This document shows, piece by piece, positions 43,839-53,318 of a DNA stretch of 64,000 nucleotides; the first letter of the stretch is position 1, and each line of letters begins with the position of its first letter. The DNA is taken from the NCBI RefSeq assembly GCF_023898315.1, contig NC_064619.1:304148150-304212149 (forward strand), read 5' to 3'. The notes under the pieces are model-generated. The model saw only the letters and a program-made list of their open reading frames with translations, made no database searches and was not told where the DNA came from. The position numbers and the translations under genes are program-made. This DNA is from Schistocerca nitens. Its lineage: Eukaryota; Arthropoda; Insecta; Orthoptera; Acrididae.

Positions 43839-44195
43839 GGCACTCGCTGAAAGTGTTACCTGGCTGAATTCCCGGAAGTTATTTGAATGCTTCTCAACTG
43901 CATGCGGTGCACAATGTCGTAAAATATCCTTTCGCATTTAGCGTTTTCGTAAGCGCTATAAAGGGATCACACCCTAACCACGAAAAACACCTCACCCTCA
44001 TACCGCAACACCACCTCTTCCGCACTTCACTGTTCGCATTACACATTATGGCGGACAACGATCTACAGCCATTCGCTAAGCTTTAACTCTTCCTTCAGGT
44101 TGTCACAGAGTATAGCATGGTTCAACACTCGAAATATTTCATTTCCAGTGGTCCAATGTTCAGTGGCGTTGCTCTTATCACCTCAAACGTTACTT

Positions 44196-44778
44196 ATAAG
44201 GGGAGGTCACGACGTTTGGAATGCGGATTTACTGCAAACTTCGTACACTCGTAGTACTCCATGAGGACAACAAAATGTGTAAGCAGTAGCGCGTACTTCT
44301 CAAGCGTTATTGAGAAAATCGCAAGATAATTTCAGTCATCAAATATGTTCCTGTGCGTGGCCGTTATTATCACGAAGCGGCGGCAGCTGAGTGGCTGCCG
44401 GCACGGTAGCTCAGCGTGTTCGGTTAGAGAGCTGGTTGGCCTCTGTAATAAGAAAGGATCAACAAACGAACTTGACCGGATGTCATGTGACGCCCACAAC
44501 GACCAAACACAACGATCAACAACGAACAAAATGCAAAAAAAAGAAGAAGTTGTTAGCGTACAAGCCCCGTAATCGTAGGTCGTTGGTCGGTGGTCCGCGT
44601 CCCGTTCGTCAATTTTTTCTCCAACACAGTCATATTTTTTACTATTTATATTACAATTGATATAATGGGAGAAGTACGTGTAATCAGATGAACTTTTATT
44701 AAATTTACAATGTTATTTGGCAGTCTAAAAATTTTTATTATCGCAAATAATACAATATTCATAACTACCGACTAGTAA
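44196..44778 (+). repeat. Left long inverted repeat of the pogo-like element
   Basis: It matches the reverse complement of 47512-47835 plus 52196-52440 along its length at high identity: ATTTACTGCAAA, TACACTCGTAGTACTCCATG, GTGCGTGGCCGTTATTATCA, and AGTAAACG at the inner end. From 44399 it includes a SINE-T-like tRNA head (CACGGTAGCTCAGCGTGTTC) and, near 44560-44600, a matching 3' half (CCCCGTAATCGTAGGTCGTT). Confidence 0.88.
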
Positions 44779-44833
44779 ACGAATAAACGCATATGTAGTA
44801 GAAGTATGGTATTCTGCCTTATGGTCGGTCTTG

Positions 44834-45222
44834 TCATGGGTTAAACCTCTTCCACTTTTGTCTGTCCATAGCCAGTCTTTTCATTTCTGAATATTTGTCT
44901 CCTTTGATATTGTCCAACATTTGATATCTTCTTCTTCCTCTTCCCCTTTTTCCCTCCACCATTCCTTCTATTCCTTCCTTTAATAAACAGTCCCTCCTCA
45001 AACAATGTCCAATCCAGATCTGTTTTCTCTTTCTGATGACTTTCAGCATGTTTCTTTCTTCTCCAACCCTTCTTAATATTTATTCATTCCTTACTCGGTC
45101 TTCCCATTCAACTTTTTCCAGTCTTCTCCACATCCTCATCTCTAGTGCCTCCAATCTTCTTTCATCTTCCTTCCCCAATGTCCAGGTCTCCGCACCATAT
45201 AAACCATATAAACGCATAAAGT
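44834..45222 (-). pseudogene. LINE 3' fragment (RTE-like C-terminus)
   Basis: One frame on the minus strand gives YGAETWTLGKEDERRLEALE, WRRLEKVEWEDRVRNE, a single TAA, then MLKVIRKRKQIWIGHCLRRD, CLLKEGIEGMVEGKRGRGRR and EMKRLAMDRQKWK. This is the C-terminal region after the RT in RTE-like LINEs, from a family distinct from copies 1-3. It lies inside the pogo-like element between the left repeat and the transposase end. Confidence 0.8.
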
Positions 45223-45391
45223 GATACTGAAAATGTTTGCTTGTCCGTGATTTAAGAAATCCCTTATACCTGGAAGGACCCCGAACTACTTGTTACCTGC
45301 AAGTTTTGACTGCCACGGACAGCTTTCGAAAGATGTACAACTAATCGTCGCTTTCATCATTACGAGTACAAGTTGCAGGATGGTATTTTTC

Positions 45392-47359
45392 TTAAAAACA
45401 TAAAGTTATACGGCACCACCTGCATTGAATAAATGCTATGTTTCCACTTACGCAAGGTCTTTTGAGGTTTTCCATGGAAAAACAAACCTCGCTAACATTT
45501 TTAAAAACCTCTTTCATCCGATAATTTGGAAGCAAACCATGCATAACGCAGCATTTCCTTAAATATCGGTGCTGATAATTGGTCATGCAGTACCGAGTGT
45601 ATTTTAATAGCATCCTCACGAGAACCAATTTCTCGTTCTCTTTCGATTAAATAAGAACAATTCTGAAGACGTTTAATGAAATGTTTAACTTGCCTGTAGA
45701 AATAAACATCGCACGGTTGATAAATTGGCGTGCATTTCGAAGGTACGACTTTAACAGTACATGGTCCAAGTCCTTCGTAATCGGTGAAAATTTCATCGTA
45801 CAAACCAGGATTCGTCTGACCCCCCCCCCCCCCCCAAGAATCTATTATTAATAAGAATTTTTCTTTCTTCACGTAGGGAAGCATGACGCTAGATAAAAAT
45901 GAACAATGTAAATACGTGGTAAGTTTCCCGGATTTCCAACTCGTTACGACGACATTCGGAAGATCTTTCATTAATTTGTCAACGGTGTTCTAGGCCTTTG
46001 GTCCAAAGTTCCCCATGGCTTCTCGCAAACAAAGAAACACGTGTGACAATAATTCGCTACACAATGTTATCGCATATTGTGCCGTGTACGAGTGCGTCTC
46101 CTTATTCATATCGCGCCATCTGACAAACACGGTCTTCGAATTTGGTGGCTGATGGCTCTGAGCACTATGGGACTCAACTGCTGAGGTCATAAGTCCCCTA
46201 GAACTTAGAACTACTTAAACCTAACGAACCTAAGGACAACACACACACCCATGCCCGAGGCAGGATTCGAACCTGCGACCGTAGCGGTCGCGCGGTTCCA
46301 GACTGTAGCGCCAGAACCGCTCGGCCACCAGCGGCCGGCTCTTCGAATTTCTTTCGGCGAGAGTTCTGTTGTATGTGGACTGGCACTGGCAACCTGTCTG
46401 GTCTGTATTGATAACAATTTTTTTTTTTCGAAATTCAGGATGCCTGCCCTCGTCTGCAATTGAAACTTTCTCGCGGCTTCCAGCGTTTCTTCCGCTGACA
46501 CACATTCCCTCAAACTCACATACTGCGTGATCTTCCTCTGCCGAATTCTGTGCCGTAGTTTGAATTTTTTTTTTATCCATGAAAGGGATGCTTTGAAGAT
46601 GAAGTCCTCCGATTGGAATTGGCCTGCAGCAGCCAGAGCCCACTGCTATAGGTTTCTGGTTGTTATCTGAAAAGTAAAATCAAAGTTTCATTTATTAATA
46701 TAATTATTTCTTCGAATGAGGTTGTTGAATATATAGAAAATTAGATGTAGAGTGATAAAAATGAACACTTACTTGCTGATAATTTTGGCGAGACTCCACG
46801 AAACGGTCATAGTCCACGAATCAATTACCGAATATTTATCGATCGTTGATCCTCCAGATTTTATATTTTCTTCCCATCTGTTCAATTCGTCTTTTTTTTT
46901 GTCAAACTTCTAGACCCTTTTATCTCGAGAGTTCGAAGACTCCATTTGGGGTGTTCTTTCGCCAGTTTAACAACTTTTATTTTGGTCTCCAACGGAAAAT
47001 AATCGCCTTTTGACGCCTTTTCTGCTGGCTCATAATCTTCATCGTCGGACGAATTTTCTTCGACTTCACCGAATTGATCTTCTTTGTCTACTTCATCAAA
47101 ATGAAAAAGGTCCTCGTCAATGACGAGTATTTTTTCTCCTAACCTTTCCATGGTAGCACGATACAGTTCTTCTCCAATCACCATTGCATCGGCAGAAATC
47201 GTGGCTTATGCTTCGGTGTCAATGACGTCCAAATCTTGAAGAAGACTGTCACAGTATGCGAACGCATCTTTCAAACGACGTTTCGCAACTGCACTATGGA
47301 TTGAATATTCATGACATTCCTCGTCCGCAGTTCTCGACGAACCGGGTGTCACTTCCATT
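45392..47359 (-). pseudogene. pogo-like DDE transposase
   Basis: It starts at MEVTPGSSRTADEECHEYS (Met at 47359) and continues past one in-frame TAA to an acidic region and the HTH-like TKIKVVKLAKEHPKWSLRTL. A probable intron follows (donor GTAAGT near 46773, acceptor TTTTCAG near 46678). The catalytic region has IVINTDQTGCQCQ (first Asp, about 46400) and FLLIIDSWGG (second Asp, about 45850), then PSKCTPIYQPCDVYFYRQVK and SYLIEREREIGSREDAI. A SINE1 copy cuts the frame at 46144. A C-run (plus strand about 45821-45835) enlarges the DSWGGQTN site to five glycines. Several frame changes are present, so it is dead. Confidence 0.78.
46133..46350 (-). mobile_element. SINE1 copy 2, in the pogo-like transposase
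   Basis: The body spans 46144-46339, flanked by TCTTCGAATTT at 46133-46143 and 46340-46350. The tail hairpin GGGACT/AGTCCC with loop TATGACCTCAGCAGTTG is intact. Confidence 0.95.
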
Positions 47360-47902
47360 TTTCTAGTCACGATGTAAGGTTTTATACATCACGAACAATT
47401 CGCACGTACGTTATTTCTTCCTGCTACGTAAGCAAGGTCTCACCGTTGTGCGAGTTAACCGTCGAATGATCCCATTCTAATCCGGTACGAGCCTGGCCCT
47501 CCTCTCGTTGGTCGTTTACTGGTCGGTAGTTGTGAATATTATATTATTTGTGATAATAAAACTTTGTAGACTGCCAAATAACATTGTAAATTTAATGAAA
47601 GTTCATCTGATTACACGTATTTTTCCCGTTATGTCAAATGTAATATAAATAGTGAAGTATATGACTGCGTTGGAAAAAAAAATGACGAACGGGGCTCCAT
47701 CCAGCGACCAACGACCTACGATTACGGGGCTTGGACGCTAACCACTTTTTTTTTATCTCATTTTCTTCTGTCTTGAATTTGTTCGTGGCGGACGTCCGAT
47801 GACATCCGCTCAGGTTGTTCGTTGATCCGTTTTTTATTACATCTACATAATTACTCTGCAATTCACATTTAAGTGCTTGGCAGAGGGTTCATCGAACCAC
47901 AA

Positions 47903-50743
47903 TCATACTATCTCTCTACCATTCCACTCCCGAACAGCGCGCGGGAAAAACGAATACCTAAACCTTCCTGTTCGAGCTCTGATTTCTCTAATTTTATTTT
48001 GATGATCATTCCTACCTATGTAGGTTGGGCTCAACGAAATATTTTCGCATTCGGAAGAGAAAGTTGGTGACTGAAATTTCGTAAACAGATCTCGCCGCGA
48101 CGAAAAACGTCTTTGCTTTAATGACTTCCATCCCAACTCGCATATCATATCTGCCACACTCTCTCACCTATTACGTGATAATACAAAACGAGCTGCCTTT
48201 TTTTGCACCCTTTCGATGTCCTCCGTCAATCCCACCTGGTAAGGATCCCACACCGCGTAGCAATATTCTAAAAGAGGACGAACGAGTGTAGTGTAAGCTG
48301 TCTCTTTAGTGAACTTGTTGCATCTTCTAAGTGTCCTGTCAATGAAACGCAACCTTTGGCTCGCCTTCCCCACAATATTATCTATGTGGTCTTTCCAACT
48401 GAAGTTGTTCGTAATTTTAACACCCAGGTACTTAGTTGAATTGACAGCCGTGAGAATTGTACTATTTATCGAGTAATCGAATTCGAACGGATTTCTTTTG
48501 GAACTCATGTGGATCACCTCTCACTTTTCGTTATTTAGCGTCAACTGCCACCTGCCACACCATACAGCAATCTTTTCTAAATCGCTTTGCATCTGATACT
48601 GGTCTTCGGATGACCTTACTAGACGGTAAATTACAGCATCATCTGCGAACAACCTAAGAGAACTGCTCAGATTGTCACCCAGGTCATTTATATAGATCAG
48701 GAACAGCAGAGGTCCCAGGACGCTTCCCTGGGGAACACCTGACATCACTTCAGTTTTACTCGATGATTTGCCGTCTATTACTACGAACTGCGACCTTCCT
48801 GACAGGAAATCACGAATCCAGTCGCACAACTGAGACAATACCCCATAGGCCCGCAGCTTGATTAGAAGTCGCTTGTGAGGAACGGTGTCAAAAGCTTTCC
48901 GGAAATCTAGAATACGGAATCAACTTGAGATCCCCTGTCGATAGCAGCCATTACTTCGTGCGAGTAAAGAGCTAGCTGCGTTGCACAAGAACGATGTTTT
49001 CTGAAACCATGCTGATTACGTATCAATAGATCGTTCCCTTCGAGGTGATTCATAATGTTTGAATACAGTATATGCTCCAAAACCCTACAGCAAACCGACG
49101 TCAATGATATAGGTCTGTAGTTAGATGGATTACTCCTACTACCCTTCTTAAACTCTGGTGCGACCTGCGCAATTTTCCAACCTGTAGGTACAGATCTATC
49201 GGTGAGCGAGCGGTTGTATATGATTGCTAAGTAGGGAGCTATTGCATCGGCGTAATCTGAAAGGAACCGAGTCGGTATACAATCTGGACCTGAAGACTTG
49301 CCCGTATCAAGCGATTTGAGTTGCTTCGCAACCCCTGAGGTATCTACTTCTAAGAAACTCATGCTAGCAGCTGTTCGTGTTTCAAATTCTGGAATATTCC
49401 ATTCGTCTTCCCTGGTGAAGGAATTTCGGAAAACTTCGTTCAATAACTCCGCTTTAGCGGCACAGTCGTCGGTAACAGTACCATCGGCACTGCGCAGTGA
49501 AGGTATTGACTGCGTCTTGCCGCTTGTGTACTTTACATACGACCAGAATTTCTTCGGATTTTCTACCAAATTTCGAGACGATGTTTCGTTGTGGAACCTA
49601 TTAAAGGCCTCTCGCATTGAAGTCCGTGCCAAATTTCGCGCGTCTGTAAATTTTAGCCAATCTTCGGGATTTCGCGTTCTTCTGAACTTCGCATGCTTTT
49701 TCCGTTGCCTCTGCAACAGCGTTCGGACCTGTTTTGTGTACCATGGTGAATCAGTTCCATTTAATACCAATTTATGAGGTATGAATCTCTCAATTGCTGT
49801 TGCTACTACATCTTTGAATTTGAGCCACATCTTGTCTACATTTGCATAGTCAGTTCGGAAGGAACGGAGATTGTCTCTTAGGAAGGCTTCTAGTGACACT
49901 TGATCCGCTTTTTAAATAAAATTATTTTGCGTTTGTTTCTGGTGGATTTGGAAGAAACGGTATTGAGCCTAGCTACAACAACCTTGTGTTCACTAATCCC
50001 TGTATCAGTCATGATGCTCTCTATTAGCTCTGGATTGTTTGAGGCTAAGAGGTCAAGTGTGTTTTCGCAACCATTTACAATTCGCGTGGGTTCGTGGACT
50101 AACTGCTCGAAATAATTTTCGGAGAAAGCATTTAGGACAATCTCGGAAGATGTTTTCTGCCTACCACCGGTTTTGAACAAGTATTTTTGCCAACATATCG
50201 AGGGAAGGTTGAAGTCCCCACAACTATAACCGTATGAGTGGGGTATTTATTTGTTACGAGACTCAAATTTTCTCTGAACTGTTCAGCAACTATATCATCG
50301 GAGTCTGGGGCTCGGTAGAAGGAGCCAATTATTAACTTAGTTCGGCTGTTAAGTATAACATCCACCCATACCAATTTGCACGGAGTATCTACTTCGACTT
50401 CACTACAAAATAAACCGCTACTGACAGACACAAACACTCCACCACCAATTCTACCCAATCTATCTTTCCTGAACACCGTCTGAGACTTCGGAAAAATTTC
50501 CACAGAACTTATTTCAGGCTTTAGCCAGCTTTCTGTACCTATAAAGATTTCAGATTCTGTGCTTTCTATTAGCGCTTGAAACTCAGTGACTTTCCCAGCA
50601 CAACTACAACAATTTACAACTACAATTCCGACTGTTCCTTGATCCAAGCACGTCCTGTATTTGCCATGCACCCTTTGAGATTGCAGCCCACCCCGTACTT
50701 TCCCGAGGCCTTCTAACCTAAAAAACCGCCCAGTCCACGCCAC
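47903..50743 (-). pseudogene. LINE E3 ORF2: APE endonuclease and reverse transcriptase
   Basis: Frames in order are: 50132-50743 (IVVVNCCSCAGKVTEFQALI, IFIGTESWLKPEISSVEIFP, KDRLGRIGGGVFVSVSSGL, ending near GDFNLP in a changed frame); 49890-50180 (ENTLDLLASNNPELIES, GISEHKVVVARL); 48907-49899 (DSPWYTKQVRTLLQRQRKKH, TGKSSGPDCIPTRFLSDY, SNYRPISLTSVCCRVLEHIL, QHGFRKHRSCATQLALYS); 48521-48838 (GVPQGSVLGPLLFLIYINDL, LRLFADDAVIYR with intact FADD); 48164-48517 and 47903-48157 (C-terminus). It is a well-preserved copy with about five frame changes. Confidence 0.88.
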
Positions 50744-50753
50744 ACAGCCTCCG

Positions 50754-51671
50754 CTACCCGTGTAACCGCCAGGTGTAGTGAACTCCTGACCTATTCAGCC
50801 GAACCCGAAACCCCACCACCCTATGGCGCAAGTCAAGGAATCTGCAGCCAACACGGTCGCAAAACCGTCTGAGCCTCTGATTCAGACCCTCCACCCAGCT
50901 CTGCACCAAAGGTACGCAGTCGGTTCTGTCAACGATGCTGCAGATGGGGAGCTCTGCCTTCATCTCGTAAGCAAGACCGGCAGCCTTCACCAAATCAGAT
51001 AGCCGCTGGAATCACAGAGAATTTCCTCAGATCCAAAGCGACACACGTCATTAGTGCCGACATGTGCCACCACCTGCAGCTGGCTGCACCCTGTGCTCTT
51101 CATGGCATCCGGAAGGACCCTTTCCACACCAGGAATGACTCCACCCGGAATGCACACTGGATTTCTTCCCCTCCTTAGCCGTCATATCCCTAAGGGGCCC
51201 CATTACGCGCCTAACATTGGAGCTCCCAACTACCAATAAGCCCACCCTCTGCGATTGCCCGGACCTTGAAGACTGAGAATCATCCTCTGAAACAGGGCAG
51301 GCAGCTGCATCTGGCTCAGCCACAGATAGTACCTGAAACCTGTTTGTCAGATGCACCGGGAAGGTTTTCTGATCAGCCTCCGGGGACGTCTTTCGCTGCC
51401 TGCCACGCCTTGGAATGACCTCCCAATCAACCACAGGCAAGGGCTCAGCCCCACTGCGGGCAGCAACTGGGGCAACCACAGAAGCAGACCGATCTGGGGA
51501 CAGACGGGACGAGATTGACATCCCCGTGATACCCAAGTCCAGCTCCCCACAGTGGTGCCCATTGGCAACAGCCTCAAGCTGTGCGACTGAAGTCAGCGCC
51601 GCCTGCAGCTGTGAGGGAAGGGATGCCAACTCAGCCCTCATCCGAACACAGCAATCACAGTCCCTGTCCAT
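50754..51671 (-). pseudogene. LINE E3 ORF1: CxCC/coiled-coil and SGNH-like protein
   Basis: The start MDRDCDCCVRMRAELASLPS (Met at 51671) matches E1 and E2. LLVVGSSNVRRVMGPLRDMT gives block I. The middle part around 51000-51060 is frame-changed (GTND lies there in another frame). The last part (50754-50993) has LPICSIVDRTDCVPLVQSWV, GCRFLDLRHRVVGF and RSGVHYTWRLHG, the block-V-like DxxGxH with its histidine kept. Together the three copies support an SGNH hydrolase fold for this ORF1. Confidence 0.8.
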
Positions 51672-51761
51672 TGTAATCGATGTTGAACAACAGTTACTGA
51701 AAGACGAGTCCGTGCCTAGATAACGCAAGGGAAACACGCAAAGAATGTATGAACTAACCTG

Positions 51762-52195
51762 TACAAATGCCTAACGACTGCGCCACAATCTGCCTGAATT
51801 TACGATTACAGTAACTAAAACTCGAAATTACACCTCCTATACGAAACTCACACGCAATTTAAGTAAGAATCTACGAAGTAAACACAAAAGAAGCTATATA
51901 CGTATCTTTCTACGCTGTCGATGTGCACCAACTGGGAGCTCAGGCCACACTGGTCTCTGAGAGCCTACTAGACAGACAAGTGCCACTGACGTACCAAAAC
52001 AATACAAATGCCTAACGACTGCGCTACAATCTGCCTGAATTTACGATTACAGTGACTAAAACTCGAAATTACACCTCCTATACGAAACTCACACGCAATT
52101 TAAGTAAGAATCTACGAAGTAAACACAGAAAAGAAGCTATATACGTATCTTTCTGCGCTGTCGATGTGCACCAACTGGGAGCTCAGGCCACACTG
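51762..52195 (-). repeat. Tandem 5' UTR monomers of LINE E3 (241 bp)
   Basis: TACAAATGCCTAACGACTGC starts at 51762 and again at 52003. The two units are nearly identical through CTGGGAGCTCAGGCCACACT. Unit 1 (51762-52002) is complete. Unit 2 (52003-52195) lacks about 48 bp and marks the 5' end of the element. Confidence 0.95.
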
Positions 52196-52440
52196 AGGGT
52201 AGCTAAACCCTCTGACCGAACACGCTGAGCTACCGTGGCGGCAGCGACTCAGCTGCCGCCGTTTCGTGATAATAACGGCCACGCACAGGTACATATTTGA
52301 TGACTGAAATTATCTTGCGATTTTCTCAATAACGCTTGAGAAGTACGCGCCACTGCTTACACATTTTGTTGTCCTCATGGAGTACTACGAGTGTACGAAA
52401 TTTGCAGTAAATCTGCGTTGCAAACGTCGTGGCCTCCCCT

Positions 52441-52765
52441 TGTTAGTATTGACTACAGAAATGTATGGCTTATGAAACTCCTTGCCAAAGTCACTGTGCT
52501 AGTCGGACTGCTGGTAGCCCATTGGAAGTCGCCAGGGATTCCCTCTGCATATTTCATGCAACTTTCCCCTGGGTGGGGAGACACTCCGTAAGTGAGGGTA
52601 GGGCACTTTTTCTCCATCTTGGTCCGTGGGAAATTTAAGTATGATTTCTCGTCAGAGTTCTGACCGCGTAATGTGATCGAATTCGTCCTTACTTCCAGGA
52701 GGCTCTAAACGGATTAATTAAGAAACAGAGGACATGAACAGGGTTTATAATACATAAAGAAAAAG
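52441..52765. other. No recognisable gene
   Basis: A short stretch between the pogo-like element and SINE1 copy 3. I see nothing in it. Confidence 0.5.
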
Positions 52766-52976
52766 TTCATCATTAAAGCCGGCCGGAGTGGCCGAGCGGT
52801 TCTAGGCGCTACAGTTTGGAACCGCGCGGCCGCTACGGTCGCTGGTCCGAATCCTGCCTCGGGCATGGGTGTGAGTGATGTCCTTAGATTAGTTACGTTT
52901 AAGTAGTTCTAAGTTCTAGGGGACTGATGACCTCAGAAGTTAAGGCTCAGAGCCATTTGAGCCATTTCATCATTAA
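52766..52976 (+). mobile_element. SINE1 copy 3, with 11-bp TSD
   Basis: The body spans 52777-52965, flanked by TTCATCATTAA at 52766-52776 and 52966-52976. The head is GGCCGGAGTGGCCGAGCGG with a changed B-box (GGTCCGAATCC). The tail hairpin region is shortened (AAGTTAAGGCTCAGAG). Confidence 0.95.
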
Positions 52977-53318
52977 CATATTTACAGACAGAATATTAAA
53001 AAAAGATGTTTGGCCGTTTCCCACTGGTGACGGTCACCAGCGATGGTCACCGACAGAGATACATATGTTTGAACCAGGATATTACACTGGCTCGCCGAGC
53101 CACTGTGACGAGCAATGACTCACCCTTGCCACATGTGACGGACAAGATCATTGTGTTCACAACAGTCACCGTCGGACATGCATTAGTTTGAATTGGAGAG
53201 TTCGCACTAGGACACAGATCACAGACACAGCGCTGCAGATGTACCAACAGACAGGCAGTCATTTCTGAGACAGTGACCTGAAACATTCATTGTACACTAT
53301 ACTGTACACATTGTAGCC

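Larger units (their letters stand above)
42626..43886 (-). mobile_element. Penelope-like element (PLE), 5'-truncated, with inverted PLTRs
   Basis: Arms 42626-42860 and 43649-43886 are inverted copies of one sequence (AACTGCCGGGAATTCAGCC, then GTAACAC, ending at CGAACTCGCAGGTGAGG). Between them lies an ORF with a GIY-YIG endonuclease. Penelope elements are known for PLTRs in direct or inverted arrangement and for GIY-YIG fused to RT. The element interrupts the Tc1 copy. It is about 1.26 kb, so most of the RT is missing. Confidence 0.88.
42304..44190 (-). pseudogene. Tc1-like transposase remnant, split by a Penelope-like element
   Basis: On the minus strand the upstream part (43887 to about 44100) gives CCGMRVRCFSWLGCDPFIAL and TKTLNAKGYFTTLC. 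After the insertion the reading resumes (42304-42620) with VKGQFGDDDFLYHDDSAPCP, then DWPVQSLDLNPMEHLWDE and RRLHSKKRSW. DLNPMEHLWDE is the Tc1 third-acid motif, and HDDSAPC replaces QQDNAPC. Stops occur after APLRP and LWDE. The N-terminal DNA-binding part and the TIRs were not found. Confidence 0.8.
47836..52195 (-). mobile_element. LINE E3, CR1/Jockey-group element with 5' monomers
   Basis: This copy, read on the minus strand, has 5' monomers (51762-52195), ORF1 (50754-51671), ORF2 (47903-50743) and a 3' end with TTATGTAGATGT at 47836-47850. It is inserted in the right inverted repeat of the pogo-like element, without an evident TSD. The protein is about as similar to E2 as to E1, while the 5' repeats are unrelated to both. 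Confidence 0.92.
44196..52440 (-). mobile_element. pogo-like DNA transposon with long inverted repeats, multiply interrupted
   Basis: The left inverted repeat is 44196-44778. The right one is 47512-47835 plus 52196-52440, split by LINE E3. The outer ends read AAGGGGAGGTCACGACGTTT and its near mirror. Between them lies a DDE transposase on the minus strand (45392-47359). A SINE1 copy (46144-46339), a LINE tail (44834-45222) and LINE E3 were inserted later. Removing them leaves about 3.2 kb. No clear TA duplication is seen at both ends. Repeat arms of about 575 bp are unusually long for this superfamily. Confidence 0.82.
47512..52440 (-). repeat. Right long inverted repeat of the pogo-like element, split by LINE E3
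   Basis: The inner portion is 47512-47835 and the outer portion 52196-52440. LINE E3 lies between, at the ATTACA | GAGGGTAGC point. Comparison with 41150-41297, which is uninterrupted there, shows that the insertion was essentially blunt. Confidence 0.87.

Noticed and set aside
44345-44660. Short frames in the left long inverted repeat
   Set aside because: They lie in a non-coding arm with a SINE-like segment and are not shared in frame by the right arm.
53023-53039. Palindrome CTGGTGACGGTCACCAG as a Harbinger TIR or operator
   Set aside because: No matching copy was found at the other side of the Harbinger region, so its role cannot be supported.
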